Source: Planococcus maitriensis (GTDB lineage: Bacteria > Bacillota > Bacilli > Bacillales_A > Planococcaceae). From it: a DNA stretch of 64,000 bases. Of the stretch, positions 24,288 through 33,746 are shown one piece after another (the first letter of the stretch is position 1; each line of letters begins with the position of its first letter). The stretch spans positions 209,023 to 273,022 of the forward strand of contig NZ_QLZQ01000004.1 in the NCBI RefSeq assembly GCF_003289925.1. The letters run 5' to 3'. The notes below the pieces were generated by a model. That model searched no databases. It saw only the letters and a list, made by a program, of their open reading frames with translations, and was not told where the DNA came from. A program made the translations under genes and the position numbers.

Positions 24288-25253
24288 ATGAAAGAATTTA
24301 TCAGCTTGTTGAAATTCGGGACCAAATTCGCTCTTTGGGCAGCTATTGTGAATACGATTGTCGCAATCATTAAAACTGCTGCTTACCTCATCACCGGCAA
24401 TGTTGCGATGTTTGCAGAAATGATGCATAGCTTCGGCGATGCCGCTAACCAGTTTTTCGTCTTTATCGGCTCTGCCCTCAGCAAGAAGCAGCCGACCGAA
24501 CGTTTTCCTGGCGGATTCGGGCGTTTAGTGAACTTGGTGCTACTGGGCGCAGTCCTTGTAGTCGGGGTGCTCGCTTACGAAACGATCGTGGAAGGAATCC
24601 ACCACATTTCAAATGCCGCCCATTCCGAGGACTGGTTCTGGCTTAATGTTGGTGTCTTGGGAGCGGCAGCGATACTCGAAGCCATTGTTCTTTATAAAGC
24701 CATGAAAGAAATCACCGCCCACTTGCCGAAAGAGGAAGTGAGCGGCTTTAAGATCATTCCCGCGAGCTACCGCCATGCCAAAGAGGCGAATCCGGCCACC
24801 AAGCTGGTCTTTTTGGAAGATAATGTAGCAGTCGGTGGTGCCCTATTGGCCTTGTTGGCCATTGTGGTCTCCACCTATACGCCTTTCCATAGCGCGACCG
24901 GCTATGCTTCCATCCTGATCGGGATCGCACTCATTGTCGTCGTCGGCCGTATTTTCTTGGACAATGCGGCCGGCGTACTGGGTGTAGCGGATCTTGGTTT
25001 GCAAGCACGAATCGGCGCAAGGATCATGGAACATCCACAAATTAGGGACATCCAGGATCTGTATGCCATTAAAGAAGGGGATAGCCTGCATATTGAAATC
25101 AGGGTCGAAGTCGATCCGTCGATGACGATTGAAGAAGCAGACGAAATCCGGGATTATATCGAAGAGAAACTGAAAGAGAACATCAAGAATGTCACGGATG
25201 TCATCATTGAATTTGATGAAGATGACGGAACTGCAACTTGGTCAAACCTTTAA
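24288..25253 (+). CDS. Cation diffusion facilitator family transporter
   Basis: 321 residues. Six membrane helices are followed by a cytoplasmic domain from about residue 240 (LGLQARIGARIMEHPQIRDI... VRVEVDPSMTIEEADEIRDYIEEKL). The CDF metal site is recognisable: HSFGD in helix 2 and ED-N in helix 5 (FLEDNVAVGGAL). CDF proteins export Zn2+, Co2+, Mn2+ or Fe2+ by proton exchange. The GAAGGA site supports the ATG at 24288 rather than the one at 24222. It is a single gene with a terminator at 25298. Confidence 0.9.
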   Translation: MKEFISLLKFGTKFALWAAIVNTIVAIIKTAAYLITGNVAMFAEMMHSFGDAANQFFVFIGSALSKKQPTERFPGGFGRLVNLVLLGAVLVVGVLAYETIVEGIHHISNAAHSEDWFWLNVGVLGAAAILEAIVLYKAMKEITAHLPKEEVSGFKIIPASYRHAKEANPATKLVFLEDNVAVGGALLALLAIVVSTYTPFHSATGYASILIGIALIVVVGRIFLDNAAGVLGVADLGLQARIGARIMEHPQIRDIQDLYAIKEGDSLHIEIRVEVDPSMTIEEADEIRDYIEEKLKENIKNVTDVIIEFDEDDGTATWSNL

Positions 25254-25297
25254 AATGAAGGCATCCATTTTCATTGTATTTGGATTCCGGATAAAAA

Positions 25298-25340
25298 AAT
25301 GAAACCGCCAGGAAATTTCCTGGCGGTTTCATTTCATTCT
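25298..25340. terminator. Bidirectional terminator
   Basis: TGAAACCGCCAGGAAA and TTTCCTGGCGGTTTCA form a perfect stem of 16 pairs between convergent genes. Confidence 0.9.
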
Positions 25341-27368
25341 TCAGGCCGCATTTGGCGACTGGTTTTTCTTGCGTGCATTCATGTAATTCAAAGCGAAGAT
25401 GCCGAGCACGATGATTAGGCCGATCGTGTCCGTCAAAGTTTCGGGAACAATTGTCATCAATGCCCCGGCACCAAGCAGGATTCGCGTCACGACATTCATG
25501 CGTGTCTGGAAATAGCCTTCCACCGCAGCACTGAGTGCGATGATTCCGATAATCGCCGTCACCGTGATCATGACGATCTCAATTATCGGCGGCAAGGCGA
25601 ATTCTGTCGCGTTGACCGCCACATCCGTCGTATCGATCATCAGCATCGCTGGATTATAGACAAACAGGTACGGAATGATGAACCCGGCGATGGCAAGCTT
25701 CAAGGCATTGAAGCCGGTTCGCATCGGATCCCCTCCCGCCACACCAGCCCCCGCAAAGGCGGCCAGTGCAACAGGAGGCGTGATGTTTGCGAAAATCCCG
25801 AAGTAGAACACGAACAAATGCGCGACGAGAACCGGGATGCCGAACTCGGCAAGTGCCGGTGCTGTCATGGTCGCTGTGATGATGTATGCCGGAATGGACG
25901 GCAAGCCCATGCCAAGCACAATCGATGCAAGCATCGTCAGGAACAAAGTCCAGAACAGCGATCCTGCACCGAATGCCGTAATGGCAGACGTCATGACCGT
26001 TCCGAAGCTTGTCAGGCTGACGACGCCGATGATGATCCCAACGACCGCACAGGCGATCATGACGGAAAGTGATTGGCGCGCGCCGTTTTCAAGCGCTTCG
26101 AGGATATCGCGAACGCCCATGCGCGTCGATTTGCGGAACGCCGCGACGACGACTGTCAGGACGATTGTGTAGAAAGCGGCATAAGCGATCGGCATGCCGG
26201 TGTAGAGCATGAACACAAGCCCTACGATCGGCAATAGCAAATGCCCTTTTTCTTTCAATACTTCTTTCGTGCGCGGCAAGTCAGCTTTCGGAATACCGCG
26301 TAGGCTATCTTTGCCGGCGCGGAAATGGACTTGCATGATGACGCCGAGGAAATACAGGACCGCTGGCAACAGTGCAGCGAGCGCAATCGTGCCATAAGCG
26401 ATGCCTGTCGTTTCTGCCATGATAAAGGCACTGGCGCCCATGATCGGCGGCAGGATTTGCCCGCCGACCGAAGCACTCGCTTCGACGGCACCTGCAAAGT
26501 TCCGGTGGTAGCCGATTTTTTTCATTAAGGGAATCGTGAACGCACCGGTTCCGACAACGTTTGCGATCGCGGAGCCATTGATGCTGCCCATAAAGCCAGA
26601 CGAGATGACCGCGACTTTCGCCGGGCCGCCCTGCTTGGATCCGGCAAGTGCCATCGCCAAGTCGTTAAACAATTGGCCCATTCCCGATTTCGCAAGGAAG
26701 GCGCCAAACAAGATGAACAGGAAGATGAATTGCAAGGAGGCGGAAATCGCCGTCGAATACAAACCTTCCGTCTTCAAATACAGCTGGCCGAAAATATCGC
26801 CGAGGTCAAACGGCCGTGTCATGAGCATATCCGGCATCCACAAATTATGGCTGATGAACGGATAGACGAGGAACACGAGCGCGAGAATCGGCAAGATGAT
26901 GCCGGTGACACGGCGTGCCGCTTCGAGAACCAGGACGACGGTCGCGATGGCCATGATAATGTCGAGCGTGTTCGGAATCCCGCCGCGCGTCGTCATGATC
27001 GCTTCGTATTCGTAGATCAAATACCCGGCAGTGGCCAAACTGAATAAGAACAATATCCAGTCATAGAACGGGATGCGTGTCTTGTCCTGCTTCTTGAATG
27101 CCGGATAGACGAGGAACACAAGCCCCATCCCGACCGCTACGTGAATCGAGCGCGCCTGAAGCGCAGGCAGCGGATTGAATGTCACCCAAAGGTGATAAAG
27201 GGAATAAGCGATGGCGATGGCCGCGATGGCGAAAACGATATTGCGGCTGCGCAGTTTACGGACTTTCGCATCCACATCGTATTTCTCCAGCACTTCCTGG
27301 TTGACGTTTTTATCTTCGGGATGTGCCGATACGCTCTCGACATCCAAATCCCGGTTATCTTTGGTCAT
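25341..27368 (-). CDS. TRAP transporter fused permease (DctQM-like, TAXI type)
   Basis: 675 residues. A charged N-terminal tail of about 45 residues precedes roughly 16-18 membrane helices. They hold a small-subunit-like block followed by a DctM-like large block (SGFMGSINGSAIANVVGTGAFTIPLM; GMGLPSIPAYIITATM; ITPPVALAAFAGAGVAGGDP). This is the fused 4TM/12TM permease found with TAXI solute-binding proteins. GGAGGG lies 8 bases before the ATG. The ATG overlaps the stop of the DUF1850 gene (ATGA), indicating coupled translation. Import is driven by an ion gradient, probably Na+. The substrate is often glutamate-like or a dicarboxylate, but is unknown here. Confidence 0.92.
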   Translation of the reverse strand: MTKDNRDLDVESVSAHPEDKNVNQEVLEKYDVDAKVRKLRSRNIVFAIAAIAIAYSLYHLWVTFNPLPALQARSIHVAVGMGLVFLVYPAFKKQDKTRIPFYDWILFLFSLATAGYLIYEYEAIMTTRGGIPNTLDIIMAIATVVLVLEAARRVTGIILPILALVFLVYPFISHNLWMPDMLMTRPFDLGDIFGQLYLKTEGLYSTAISASLQFIFLFILFGAFLAKSGMGQLFNDLAMALAGSKQGGPAKVAVISSGFMGSINGSAIANVVGTGAFTIPLMKKIGYHRNFAGAVEASASVGGQILPPIMGASAFIMAETTGIAYGTIALAALLPAVLYFLGVIMQVHFRAGKDSLRGIPKADLPRTKEVLKEKGHLLLPIVGLVFMLYTGMPIAYAAFYTIVLTVVVAAFRKSTRMGVRDILEALENGARQSLSVMIACAVVGIIIGVVSLTSFGTVMTSAITAFGAGSLFWTLFLTMLASIVLGMGLPSIPAYIITATMTAPALAEFGIPVLVAHLFVFYFGIFANITPPVALAAFAGAGVAGGDPMRTGFNALKLAIAGFIIPYLFVYNPAMLMIDTTDVAVNATEFALPPIIEIVMITVTAIIGIIALSAAVEGYFQTRMNVVTRILLGAGALMTIVPETLTDTIGLIIVLGIFALNYMNARKKNQSPNAA

Positions 27369-27832
27369 AATGTCTTCCCTCCTACATAATTCCATAAATG
27401 AATGTACTCGACCGAAATGCGGAACGTGCCGTAATCTTCAGCTAAGCTGTATAGCGGCATTTCCCGCCCGCCGGCACGGATCATGGTCTGGGCGTTTTCC
27501 GATACCGTTAAATTCAGTTCCTCGAATTCCCGGTCGATCCGCATATGGACAAATCCGTCATCCGACGGCAAAATCGTGCCATCTGACGGAACCCCTGCCC
27601 CGAATGTCCTGAAATGGGTTTCCGTCAGCCGAAGCATCTGCCCATCCCGTTCGTAGTATTCGCGCCATTCCTCTTTTTCGACCGAATGGATCCACGATAA
27701 TTCGAATGCCTCTTCCTTCAAATAAAACCGCTCGCCATCTGTTTCAAAGGCAATGACCGGCAGTTTTATCAGCAGGAAAAAAAGGAGCACCGCAATGAAT
27801 GCTCCTCCCCCCAAAAGCTTTTTATTGTTCAC
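27365..27832 (-). CDS. DUF1850 protein of the TAXI-TRAP operon
   Basis: 155 residues. One N-terminal membrane helix (about 10-28) is followed by an extracytoplasmic beta-rich domain with ELSWIHSVEKEEWREYY and VHMRIDREFEELNLTV, as in DUF1850. The GTG start at 27832 overlaps the end of the solute-binding-protein gene by 11 bases. A second GTG about 50 bases inside follows GGGGGGAGGAG and is an alternative start. DUF1850 is a regular partner of TAXI-TRAP transporters, possibly helping the binding protein dock. No activity is known. Confidence 0.82.
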   Translation of the reverse strand: MNNKKLLGGGAFIAVLLFFLLIKLPVIAFETDGERFYLKEEAFELSWIHSVEKEEWREYYERDGQMLRLTETHFRTFGAGVPSDGTILPSDDGFVHMRIDREFEELNLTVSENAQTMIRAGGREMPLYSLAEDYGTFRISVEYIHLWNYVGGKTL

Positions 27833-28805
27833 TATAGTAGCGTTCAGCGCCTGGGTGCAATGGCGCCACTAGGCCTTCCTGCGCTTTTTCAAGCGTGATG
27901 TCGGTTGCTGCCTGGTGGGAATTCCCGAGTGTTTCCAGGTTGTCGAAGAACGTCTGTGTCAATTTGTAGACATCGTCCTCGCTCATATCGGAACGGACGA
28001 CCAAAGCATTCATGATCGCTGCAGTCGGAACCGCTTCTTCATTTCCATACGTGTCTGCTGGGATATCAAGCGCGACGAAATAGCTCTTGTCCTGTGCAAT
28101 TTCCTCCACATCGGCAGGGTCGATTGACACCATGCGGATATCGAGTGTTTCGGAAAGCTCCAGAAGTGAAGCGTTCGGCAAGCCGCTCGTCAAGAACGCC
28201 GCGTCCAATTGCCCGGCACGCAAGCCGTCTGCCGCTTCTGCGTAGCCAAGGTAATCGACTTGGATGTCGTCATATGTGATGCCATGCCCTTCAAGAAGTG
28301 TGCGGGCATTGACTTCGACTCCGGAGTTCTGGTCGCCGACTGCAATGCGTTTGCCGACAAGGTCATCGAAAGTTTCGATGCCGGAATCCTCCGTCGTCAC
28401 GATTTGCACATAGTTCGGGTATAATGCCGCGATCTGGTTGATTTTGTCTGTCGGTTCCGTGAAACTTTCTTCCCCGTTGACGGCCTGGCTGACAACGTCG
28501 CTCATCGTGAAGGCCATTTCGATTTTGTCTTCCTTCATCAAGTTAACGTTTTCAACGGATGCGCCGGTTGTCTGTGTGCGGGAGTTGACGCCGTATTCAT
28601 TGCTGTAGACATCGGCAAGCGTTGAGCCGATGATGTTATAAGGGCCGGATGCCCCGCCCGTTGCGATTGTCACGATATTCGATTCAAGGCCTTCTCCGCC
28701 GCCCTCACCGCCGCCGGATCCTGCTTCTTCTCCGCCGCCGCAAGCTGCAAGCGTCATCGCGCCAGCTACCACAGCCGTGAAAGCGCTTAATTTATATTTA
28801 TTCAT
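27822..28805 (-). CDS. TAXI family TRAP transporter solute-binding lipoprotein
   Basis: 327 residues. Signal peptide with lipobox LAAC, then a Gly/Glu-rich linker and a periplasmic-binding-protein fold. TAXI features are TIATGGASGPYNIIGSTLADVYS near the start, VGDQNSGVEVNARTLLEGHGI, and LDAAFLTSGLPNASLLEL. It captures the solute outside the cell and hands it to the fused TRAP permease downstream. GGAGGGG lies 5 bases before the ATG at 28805. A -10 box TATAAT (minus strand, 28839-28834) lies 29 bases upstream, within an AAGGA-N5-TCCTT repeat. Confidence 0.93.
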   Translation of the reverse strand: MNKYKLSAFTAVVAGAMTLAACGGGEEAGSGGGEGGGEGLESNIVTIATGGASGPYNIIGSTLADVYSNEYGVNSRTQTTGASVENVNLMKEDKIEMAFTMSDVVSQAVNGEESFTEPTDKINQIAALYPNYVQIVTTEDSGIETFDDLVGKRIAVGDQNSGVEVNARTLLEGHGITYDDIQVDYLGYAEAADGLRAGQLDAAFLTSGLPNASLLELSETLDIRMVSIDPADVEEIAQDKSYFVALDIPADTYGNEEAVPTAAIMNALVVRSDMSEDDVYKLTQTFFDNLETLGNSHQAATDITLEKAQEGLVAPLHPGAERYYSEQ

Positions 28806-28979
28806 CTGTTCCCCTCCTAATAGGTTTTTTACTATTATAAAGGACAATTTCCTTAAATAAAAGGCAATATTGCATATTCTCAGTTTTTATGAAGTTTTCC
28901 GAATACTTATTCACCTAAACTATCCCATTATCAGGAAAATACTAAGAAATCCTTACTTTTATTGGGTTTCTTACTAGTT

Positions 28980-29981
28980 TCACTGCATGTTAAATACATC
29001 TGCCAATAAACGTAAGGTCTCTATACGTGCCTGATGGCCGGCGATATTCGGGATGAGGGTGATTTCGTCGGCTGTGAACTGTTCGGCGACGGCTTCGATC
29101 TGCCGTTTGACTTGTTCGGGTGTTCCGACAAGCATGCGGCTCCGGTTGCGTTCGACGCGTTCTTGCTCCGCTGCGCTAAGCCGCCGCTTTTCAGCCGTTT
29201 CGACCGACGGGTAATACGGCGGCTGGAAATCCGATTCGACGAACAACAGCCACAAATCGAATGCTTTGGCGAGTTGTTCGGCTCGCTCTTCCGTCTCGCC
29301 GACAATGGCGAAAACGGCGATGGCGACATGCGGCTTTTCCCGCAAGCCCGACGGAATGAAGGCCTTACGGTAGCGTTTGACCACATCGATGCCTGCTGCT
29401 TCGGGGCGCGCGAAATGCGCATAGGCATAAGCCATGCCGCGTTCAGCTGCAAGTTTCGCCGAGCCTTCGCCCGTACCGAGCAGCCACAGTTCAGGCGCTG
29501 TTTCACTGATCGGTGTCGCTTTCAATTTCTGGAACCGGTGTTCACTGTCCACATCATCGGTGAAATATTTCTCCAAGTCGATAAGCTGCTGAGCGTAGGG
29601 CACGCGCTTGCCTTTGGATTCATTGAGCGCCTGGTTGACGAGCCGGAAGCTCGGCGAGCGCCCGACTCCGAGATCGATCCGGTTCGGGTGCAATGCTTCA
29701 AGCAACCGGAAATTCTCCGCCACTTTATAGGCGCTGTAATGCGGGAGCATGACGCCCCCAGAACCGATGCGCAGGCGTTCGGTGAGTGTCGCGAGGTGCA
29801 TCATGAGCATTTCCGGGGAACTGCCCGCAACCGAAAACACTTGATGATGCTCCGCGACCCAATAGCGTTTATAGCCCAAACGATCCGCAAGCTGTGCCAG
29901 TTCCACTGTCGAACGAAGCGCGGAAGCTGCCGTTTCGCCTTCATCGATCGGCGAGTAATCCAAAATATTCAAGACGGTCAT
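28980..29981 (-). CDS. LLM class flavin-dependent oxidoreductase (MsnO8-like)
   Basis: 333 residues with the luciferase-like TIM barrel. Typical blocks are LADRLGYKRYWVAEHHQVFSVAGSSPE, IGSGGVMLPHYSAYKVAE, HPNRIDLGVGRSPS, and LLGTGEGSAKLAAERG. This is the single-component, MsnO8-like LLM group of FMN- or F420-linked monooxygenases and reductases. AAAGGAGG lies 8 bases before the ATG. It is a single gene with dispersed repeat copy B directly upstream. The substrate is unknown. Confidence 0.85.
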   Translation of the reverse strand: MTVLNILDYSPIDEGETAASALRSTVELAQLADRLGYKRYWVAEHHQVFSVAGSSPEMLMMHLATLTERLRIGSGGVMLPHYSAYKVAENFRLLEALHPNRIDLGVGRSPSFRLVNQALNESKGKRVPYAQQLIDLEKYFTDDVDSEHRFQKLKATPISETAPELWLLGTGEGSAKLAAERGMAYAYAHFARPEAAGIDVVKRYRKAFIPSGLREKPHVAIAVFAIVGETEERAEQLAKAFDLWLLFVESDFQPPYYPSVETAEKRRLSAAEQERVERNRSRMLVGTPEQVKRQIEAVAEQFTADEITLIPNIAGHQARIETLRLLADVFNMQ

Positions 29982-30059
29982 ACGTCCGCACCTCCTTTAA
30001 CTCTCTATTCTTCATCATACCACTTGAACACAAAGAAAAAACTGATAACCCTAGTGAAG

Positions 30060-30240
30060 TGGAAGCCGGCGACTCCAGCGGGAGCAGTGACTGAGCGACG
30101 CGAGCCGAAGACCCTGCAAGCGAAGGAGCGAAGTCATTCGTTTGCGAAGCCAGAACTTTGTGAGAGTTGAGCAGGAGGTTTTTAGCGTTAGCGACGAATC
30201 GGCTGAGGCCGTGCCCGCGGAAAGCATCCGGCTGGAACGG
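30060..30240 (+). repeat. Dispersed intergenic repeat, copy B (diverged)
   Basis: It begins GGAAGCCGGCGACTCCAGCGGGAGC and ends GCCCGCGGAAAGCATCCGGC. Reverse-complementing the end gives GCCGGATGCTTTCCGCGGGC, which pairs imperfectly with the beginning. It shares GTGAGAGTTGAGCA with copy A but differs elsewhere. It sits between the metH terminator and the LLM gene start. Confidence 0.6.
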
Positions 30241-30275
30241 AACGTGAATAAGCTGATGAAGTTTCTTGATAAATG

Positions 30276-30302
30276 TAAAACGGACCAGGCTTCCCTGGTC
30301 CG
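30276..30302 (-). terminator. Terminator after metH
   Basis: CGGACCAGG-N4-CCTGGTCCG is followed on the minus strand by TTTTACATTT. Confidence 0.85.
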
Positions 30303-30308
30303 CTTCCT

Positions 30309-33300
30309 TTATTCTACATTGAAATAACGCGCATCCGGGTGGGCGAAGACGATCGCCGATACCGATGCTTCCGGGTCCATCATGAATTCTTCCGTCAAAT
30401 GGACGCCGATGTCTTCCGGTTTGATGAGATTGAACAATTTCGCCTGGTCCTCCAGGTTCGGGCAGGCCGGGTAGCCGAACGAGAAGCGCTGGCCTTGGTA
30501 TTTTGCCGCGAACCGGTCGCGCATCGAGAAATCCGTCGCGTCCGGGAATCCCCATTGGTCGCGGATTTCCTGGTGGATGCGTTCTGCGAAACCTTCCGCG
30601 AGTTCCAAAGCGGTCGCTTGCAGCGCATGGCTCTCGAGGAAACGGCCCGCCTCTTTCAAACGCGTTGCTTCCGCACGGACGCCGTGCCCTGCCGTCACTT
30701 GCATGAACGCGACGTAATCCATCTCGCCGCTTGCAGTTGATTTCAGGTAATCGGCAAGGCACAGGAATGGCGCTTTGGCTTGGCGCGGGAACGTGAAGCG
30801 TTCGATTTCCGTCTTGGCATCTTTCGGGTCATAGATGATGACATCGTCGCCGTCCGATTGTGCCGGGAAGAATTGATACATCCCCGCAGGCTTCAGTAGC
30901 CCTGACTGGAGAAACTTCGACGCGAGTTCGTGCAGTTCGACCGCCCGTGTGTCGCCTTGCTGCAAGAGTTTGTCGCTATAGCCGCGGAGCCCCAGGTGAT
31001 GGCCGATCAATGTGCGCATATTGACGTACGGATACAGATGCGACACCGAATAATCTTTCAAGACATGGCGGCGCAAATCGTTCGGGACATAGATGGGCGC
31101 ATCTTCACGCACCGTCTTGACCGGTTTTTCGGCAACCGCCACGGCTCCTTTTTCAGCACGCGCCGCTTCCTGCGCCTGGCGTTTTTCCTGCTGGGCGCCG
31201 AGCTCATCGAGCAAGACCGCTTTTCCGGCGCCGCTTTGCAGGCGGTTCGCGAGGTCCAGCCCTTGCATCGCGTCTTTTGCGTAAATGACCGGGCCGTCGT
31301 ATTCGGCAGCGATTTTCGTTTCGGTGAAGCGGCGGGACAAGGCCGCACCGCCAACCAGGATCGGCACATCGATTCCCGCTTCGCGGAAATCCTGCGCCGT
31401 CAGCACCATTTGCTTGGCGGATTTCACGAGCAGCCCCGACAAGCCGACGATATCCGGCTGTTCTTTGCGGATCACTTCGATCAATTCCGCCGGCGCCACT
31501 TTGATGCCGATGTCGATGACCTTGAACCCGTTGTTCGACAGGATGATGTCGACGAGGTTCTTGCCGATGTCGTGAACATCGCCTTTGACTGTCGCAAGCA
31601 CGACTTTGCCTTTCCCGCTATCGTCTTGTTTTTTCTCCATGAAGCCTTCGAGATACGACACCGCCGCTTTCATGACGCCGGCTGATTGCAGCACTTCCGC
31701 GACAATCAGCTGGTTGTCGTTGAATAAGCGCCCGACTTCGGCCATCCCTTCCATGAGCGGCCCGTTGATGATCTCGAGCGGATCATCGTACAGCTCGCGC
31801 GCTTTTTCAAGATCGGGAATAAGCCCTTCTTTCGTGCCTTCGAGAATATAGTAAGCAAGCCGCTCCGGCACGGTGTCCGGAATATCGTCTTCCGTTTTTT
31901 CCTTTTTCTTATCGCGGTAGAAATCCGTGAAGTCCGCCAGGTTTTTGTCGGTCGTCTCGAACAATAGCTCTTCCGCCATCTTCACTTCTTCTTTCGGGAT
32001 CGACGCGAAGCGCTCGAGCTTCTCGGTGTTGACGATCGCGTAATCAAGGCCGGCTTGCGTGCAGTGATACAAATAGACCGCATTCAGTACTTCGCGGCCG
32101 ACCGGCGGCAAGCCGAACGACACGTTCGACACGCCGAGGATCGTCAAGGCGCGCGGCAGCTTTTCCTTGATGAGGCGGATGCCTTCTACCGTTTCGACAG
32201 CAGAACCGATATATTGCTCGTCACCTGTCCCGACTGGGAACACAAGCGGGTCGAAAATGATGTCTTCCGGGGCGAGCCCCCATTTTTCAGTCAGCAATTC
32301 GTAAGAACGTTCCGCGATCTCGAGTTTGCGTTCGCGCGTCACCGCCATGCCGATCTCGTCGATCGTGCCGACGACGACCGAGGCGCCATATTTTTTGACG
32401 AGCGGCATGACCGCATCGAAGCGTTCTTCCCCGTCTTCCAAGTTGATCGAGTTGATGATCGCCTTGCCTTGCGAGAATTTAAGCGATGCTTCGATGACGT
32501 CCTCGTCCGTGGAATCGATGACGAGCGGCACTTTCACTTTCTTGACGACTTCCTGCATGAATGCCGCCATGTCCTCGAGTTCGTCGCGGTCCGGGTTCGC
32601 CAGGCAAATATCGATGACATGAGCGCCATTCTTCACTTGGGCGCGTGCGATTTCCGCCGCTTCCTCGAACTTTCCTTCAATAATCAGCCGCTTGAATTTG
32701 CGCGAACCGATGACGTTCGTGCGTTCGCCGACAAACAGCGGGCGCATCGACTCGTCGTATTCGAGCACTTCGATGCCTGACACCGCATGTCCATGGCTCG
32801 TTTCATTGCGCTCGCGCGGGGCCAGCCCGTCGACCGCTTCACGCACCGCTGCGATATGTGCAGGCGTCGTACCGCAACAGCCGCCGACGACATTGAGCCA
32901 GCCTTTTTCAGCAAAGCCGCGCAATTTTTTCGACAGGGATTCCGGCGTCTCGTGGTAATGCCCTTCTTCATCCGGCAGACCGGCATTCGGGTAACAGCTG
33001 ACATAGCCGGAGGACAGTTCAGACAGCGAACGCAAATGATCGGTCATGAATTCCGGCCCTGTTGCACAGTTCAAGCCGACCGAAAGCGGCTTAATATGTT
33101 CAATCGATACATAAAATGCTTCAATTGTCTGTCCGGCAAGCGTTGTCCCCATCGGCTCGATCGTCCCTGAAATCATCACCGGCAATTCCACACCGGTTTC
33201 TTCAAAGGCATCGCGTATCGCGATTGTCGCCGCTTTGACATTGAGCATATCCTGGCTCGTTTCCAGCAGCAGCAAATCCGCGCCGCCTTCGATCAAGGCT

Positions 33301-33746
33301 TTCGCCTGTACCTGGAAATCGGTTTTCAGTTCATCGAATGTAATGCCGCCTGTTACCGACAAAGTTTTCGTCGTCGGGCCGAGTGCGCCCGCAACGAAGC
33401 GTGGCCATTCCGGCGTCGAATATTTCGCTTGGCTGATTTTGGCGATTTCCACCGCTTTTTGATTGATTTCCGCTGCACGATGGCCGAGCCCGTATTCATC
33501 CAAAACGACCGGTGTGCCGCCGAATGTGTTCGTGCAGATGATGTCAGCGCCCGCTTCCAAATAAGCGTCGTGCACCCCTTCAAGCACATCGGGTCGGACA
33601 ATATTCAAGTATTCATTGCAGCCGTCGTATTCCTCGCCGCCGAAATCCTCGGCAGACAAATCTGCATTTTGGATCATCGTCCCCATTGCACCATCGATGA
33701 TGAGGATGCGTTTTTCGAGCTGCTGTTCAATTAAATGTTTAGGCAT
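30309..33746 (-). CDS. metH: Cobalamin-dependent methionine synthase
   Basis: About 1145 residues, full length, with all four modules. The homocysteine domain has zinc Cys in GLNCATGP and VGGCCGTT (about residue 290). The methyltetrahydrofolate (pterin) domain spans roughly 345-620 (FVGERTNVIGSRKF). The B12 cap and B12-binding domain carry DVHDIGKN near residue 720, with the cobalt-ligand His. The SAM-binding reactivation domain runs from about 880 to the end. It methylates homocysteine using methyl-THF and B12. The ATG at 33746 overlaps the end of yitJ by 8 bases; a GTG at 33752 is possible. Both genes sit behind the SAM-I riboswitch at 35641. Confidence 0.97.
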   Translation of the reverse strand: MPKHLIEQQLEKRILIIDGAMGTMIQNADLSAEDFGGEEYDGCNEYLNIVRPDVLEGVHDAYLEAGADIICTNTFGGTPVVLDEYGLGHRAAEINQKAVEIAKISQAKYSTPEWPRFVAGALGPTTKTLSVTGGITFDELKTDFQVQAKALIEGGADLLLLETSQDMLNVKAATIAIRDAFEETGVELPVMISGTIEPMGTTLAGQTIEAFYVSIEHIKPLSVGLNCATGPEFMTDHLRSLSELSSGYVSCYPNAGLPDEEGHYHETPESLSKKLRGFAEKGWLNVVGGCCGTTPAHIAAVREAVDGLAPRERNETSHGHAVSGIEVLEYDESMRPLFVGERTNVIGSRKFKRLIIEGKFEEAAEIARAQVKNGAHVIDICLANPDRDELEDMAAFMQEVVKKVKVPLVIDSTDEDVIEASLKFSQGKAIINSINLEDGEERFDAVMPLVKKYGASVVVGTIDEIGMAVTRERKLEIAERSYELLTEKWGLAPEDIIFDPLVFPVGTGDEQYIGSAVETVEGIRLIKEKLPRALTILGVSNVSFGLPPVGREVLNAVYLYHCTQAGLDYAIVNTEKLERFASIPKEEVKMAEELLFETTDKNLADFTDFYRDKKKEKTEDDIPDTVPERLAYYILEGTKEGLIPDLEKARELYDDPLEIINGPLMEGMAEVGRLFNDNQLIVAEVLQSAGVMKAAVSYLEGFMEKKQDDSGKGKVVLATVKGDVHDIGKNLVDIILSNNGFKVIDIGIKVAPAELIEVIRKEQPDIVGLSGLLVKSAKQMVLTAQDFREAGIDVPILVGGAALSRRFTETKIAAEYDGPVIYAKDAMQGLDLANRLQSGAGKAVLLDELGAQQEKRQAQEAARAEKGAVAVAEKPVKTVREDAPIYVPNDLRRHVLKDYSVSHLYPYVNMRTLIGHHLGLRGYSDKLLQQGDTRAVELHELASKFLQSGLLKPAGMYQFFPAQSDGDDVIIYDPKDAKTEIERFTFPRQAKAPFLCLADYLKSTASGEMDYVAFMQVTAGHGVRAEATRLKEAGRFLESHALQATALELAEGFAERIHQEIRDQWGFPDATDFSMRDRFAAKYQGQRFSFGYPACPNLEDQAKLFNLIKPEDIGVHLTEEFMMDPEASVSAIVFAHPDARYFNVE

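Noticed and set aside
29034..30170. 378-codon open frame on the plus strand
   Set aside because: Antisense to the LLM oxidoreductase and running into repeat copy B. The LLM gene on the other strand has clear family motifs and a strong binding site.
30930..31685. 251-codon open frame on the plus strand
   Set aside because: It lies wholly antisense to metH and reflects the GC-rich third codon positions of that gene. No ribosome binding site or recognisable domain.
32055..32780. 241-codon open frame on the plus strand
   Set aside because: Shadow of metH, same reasons.
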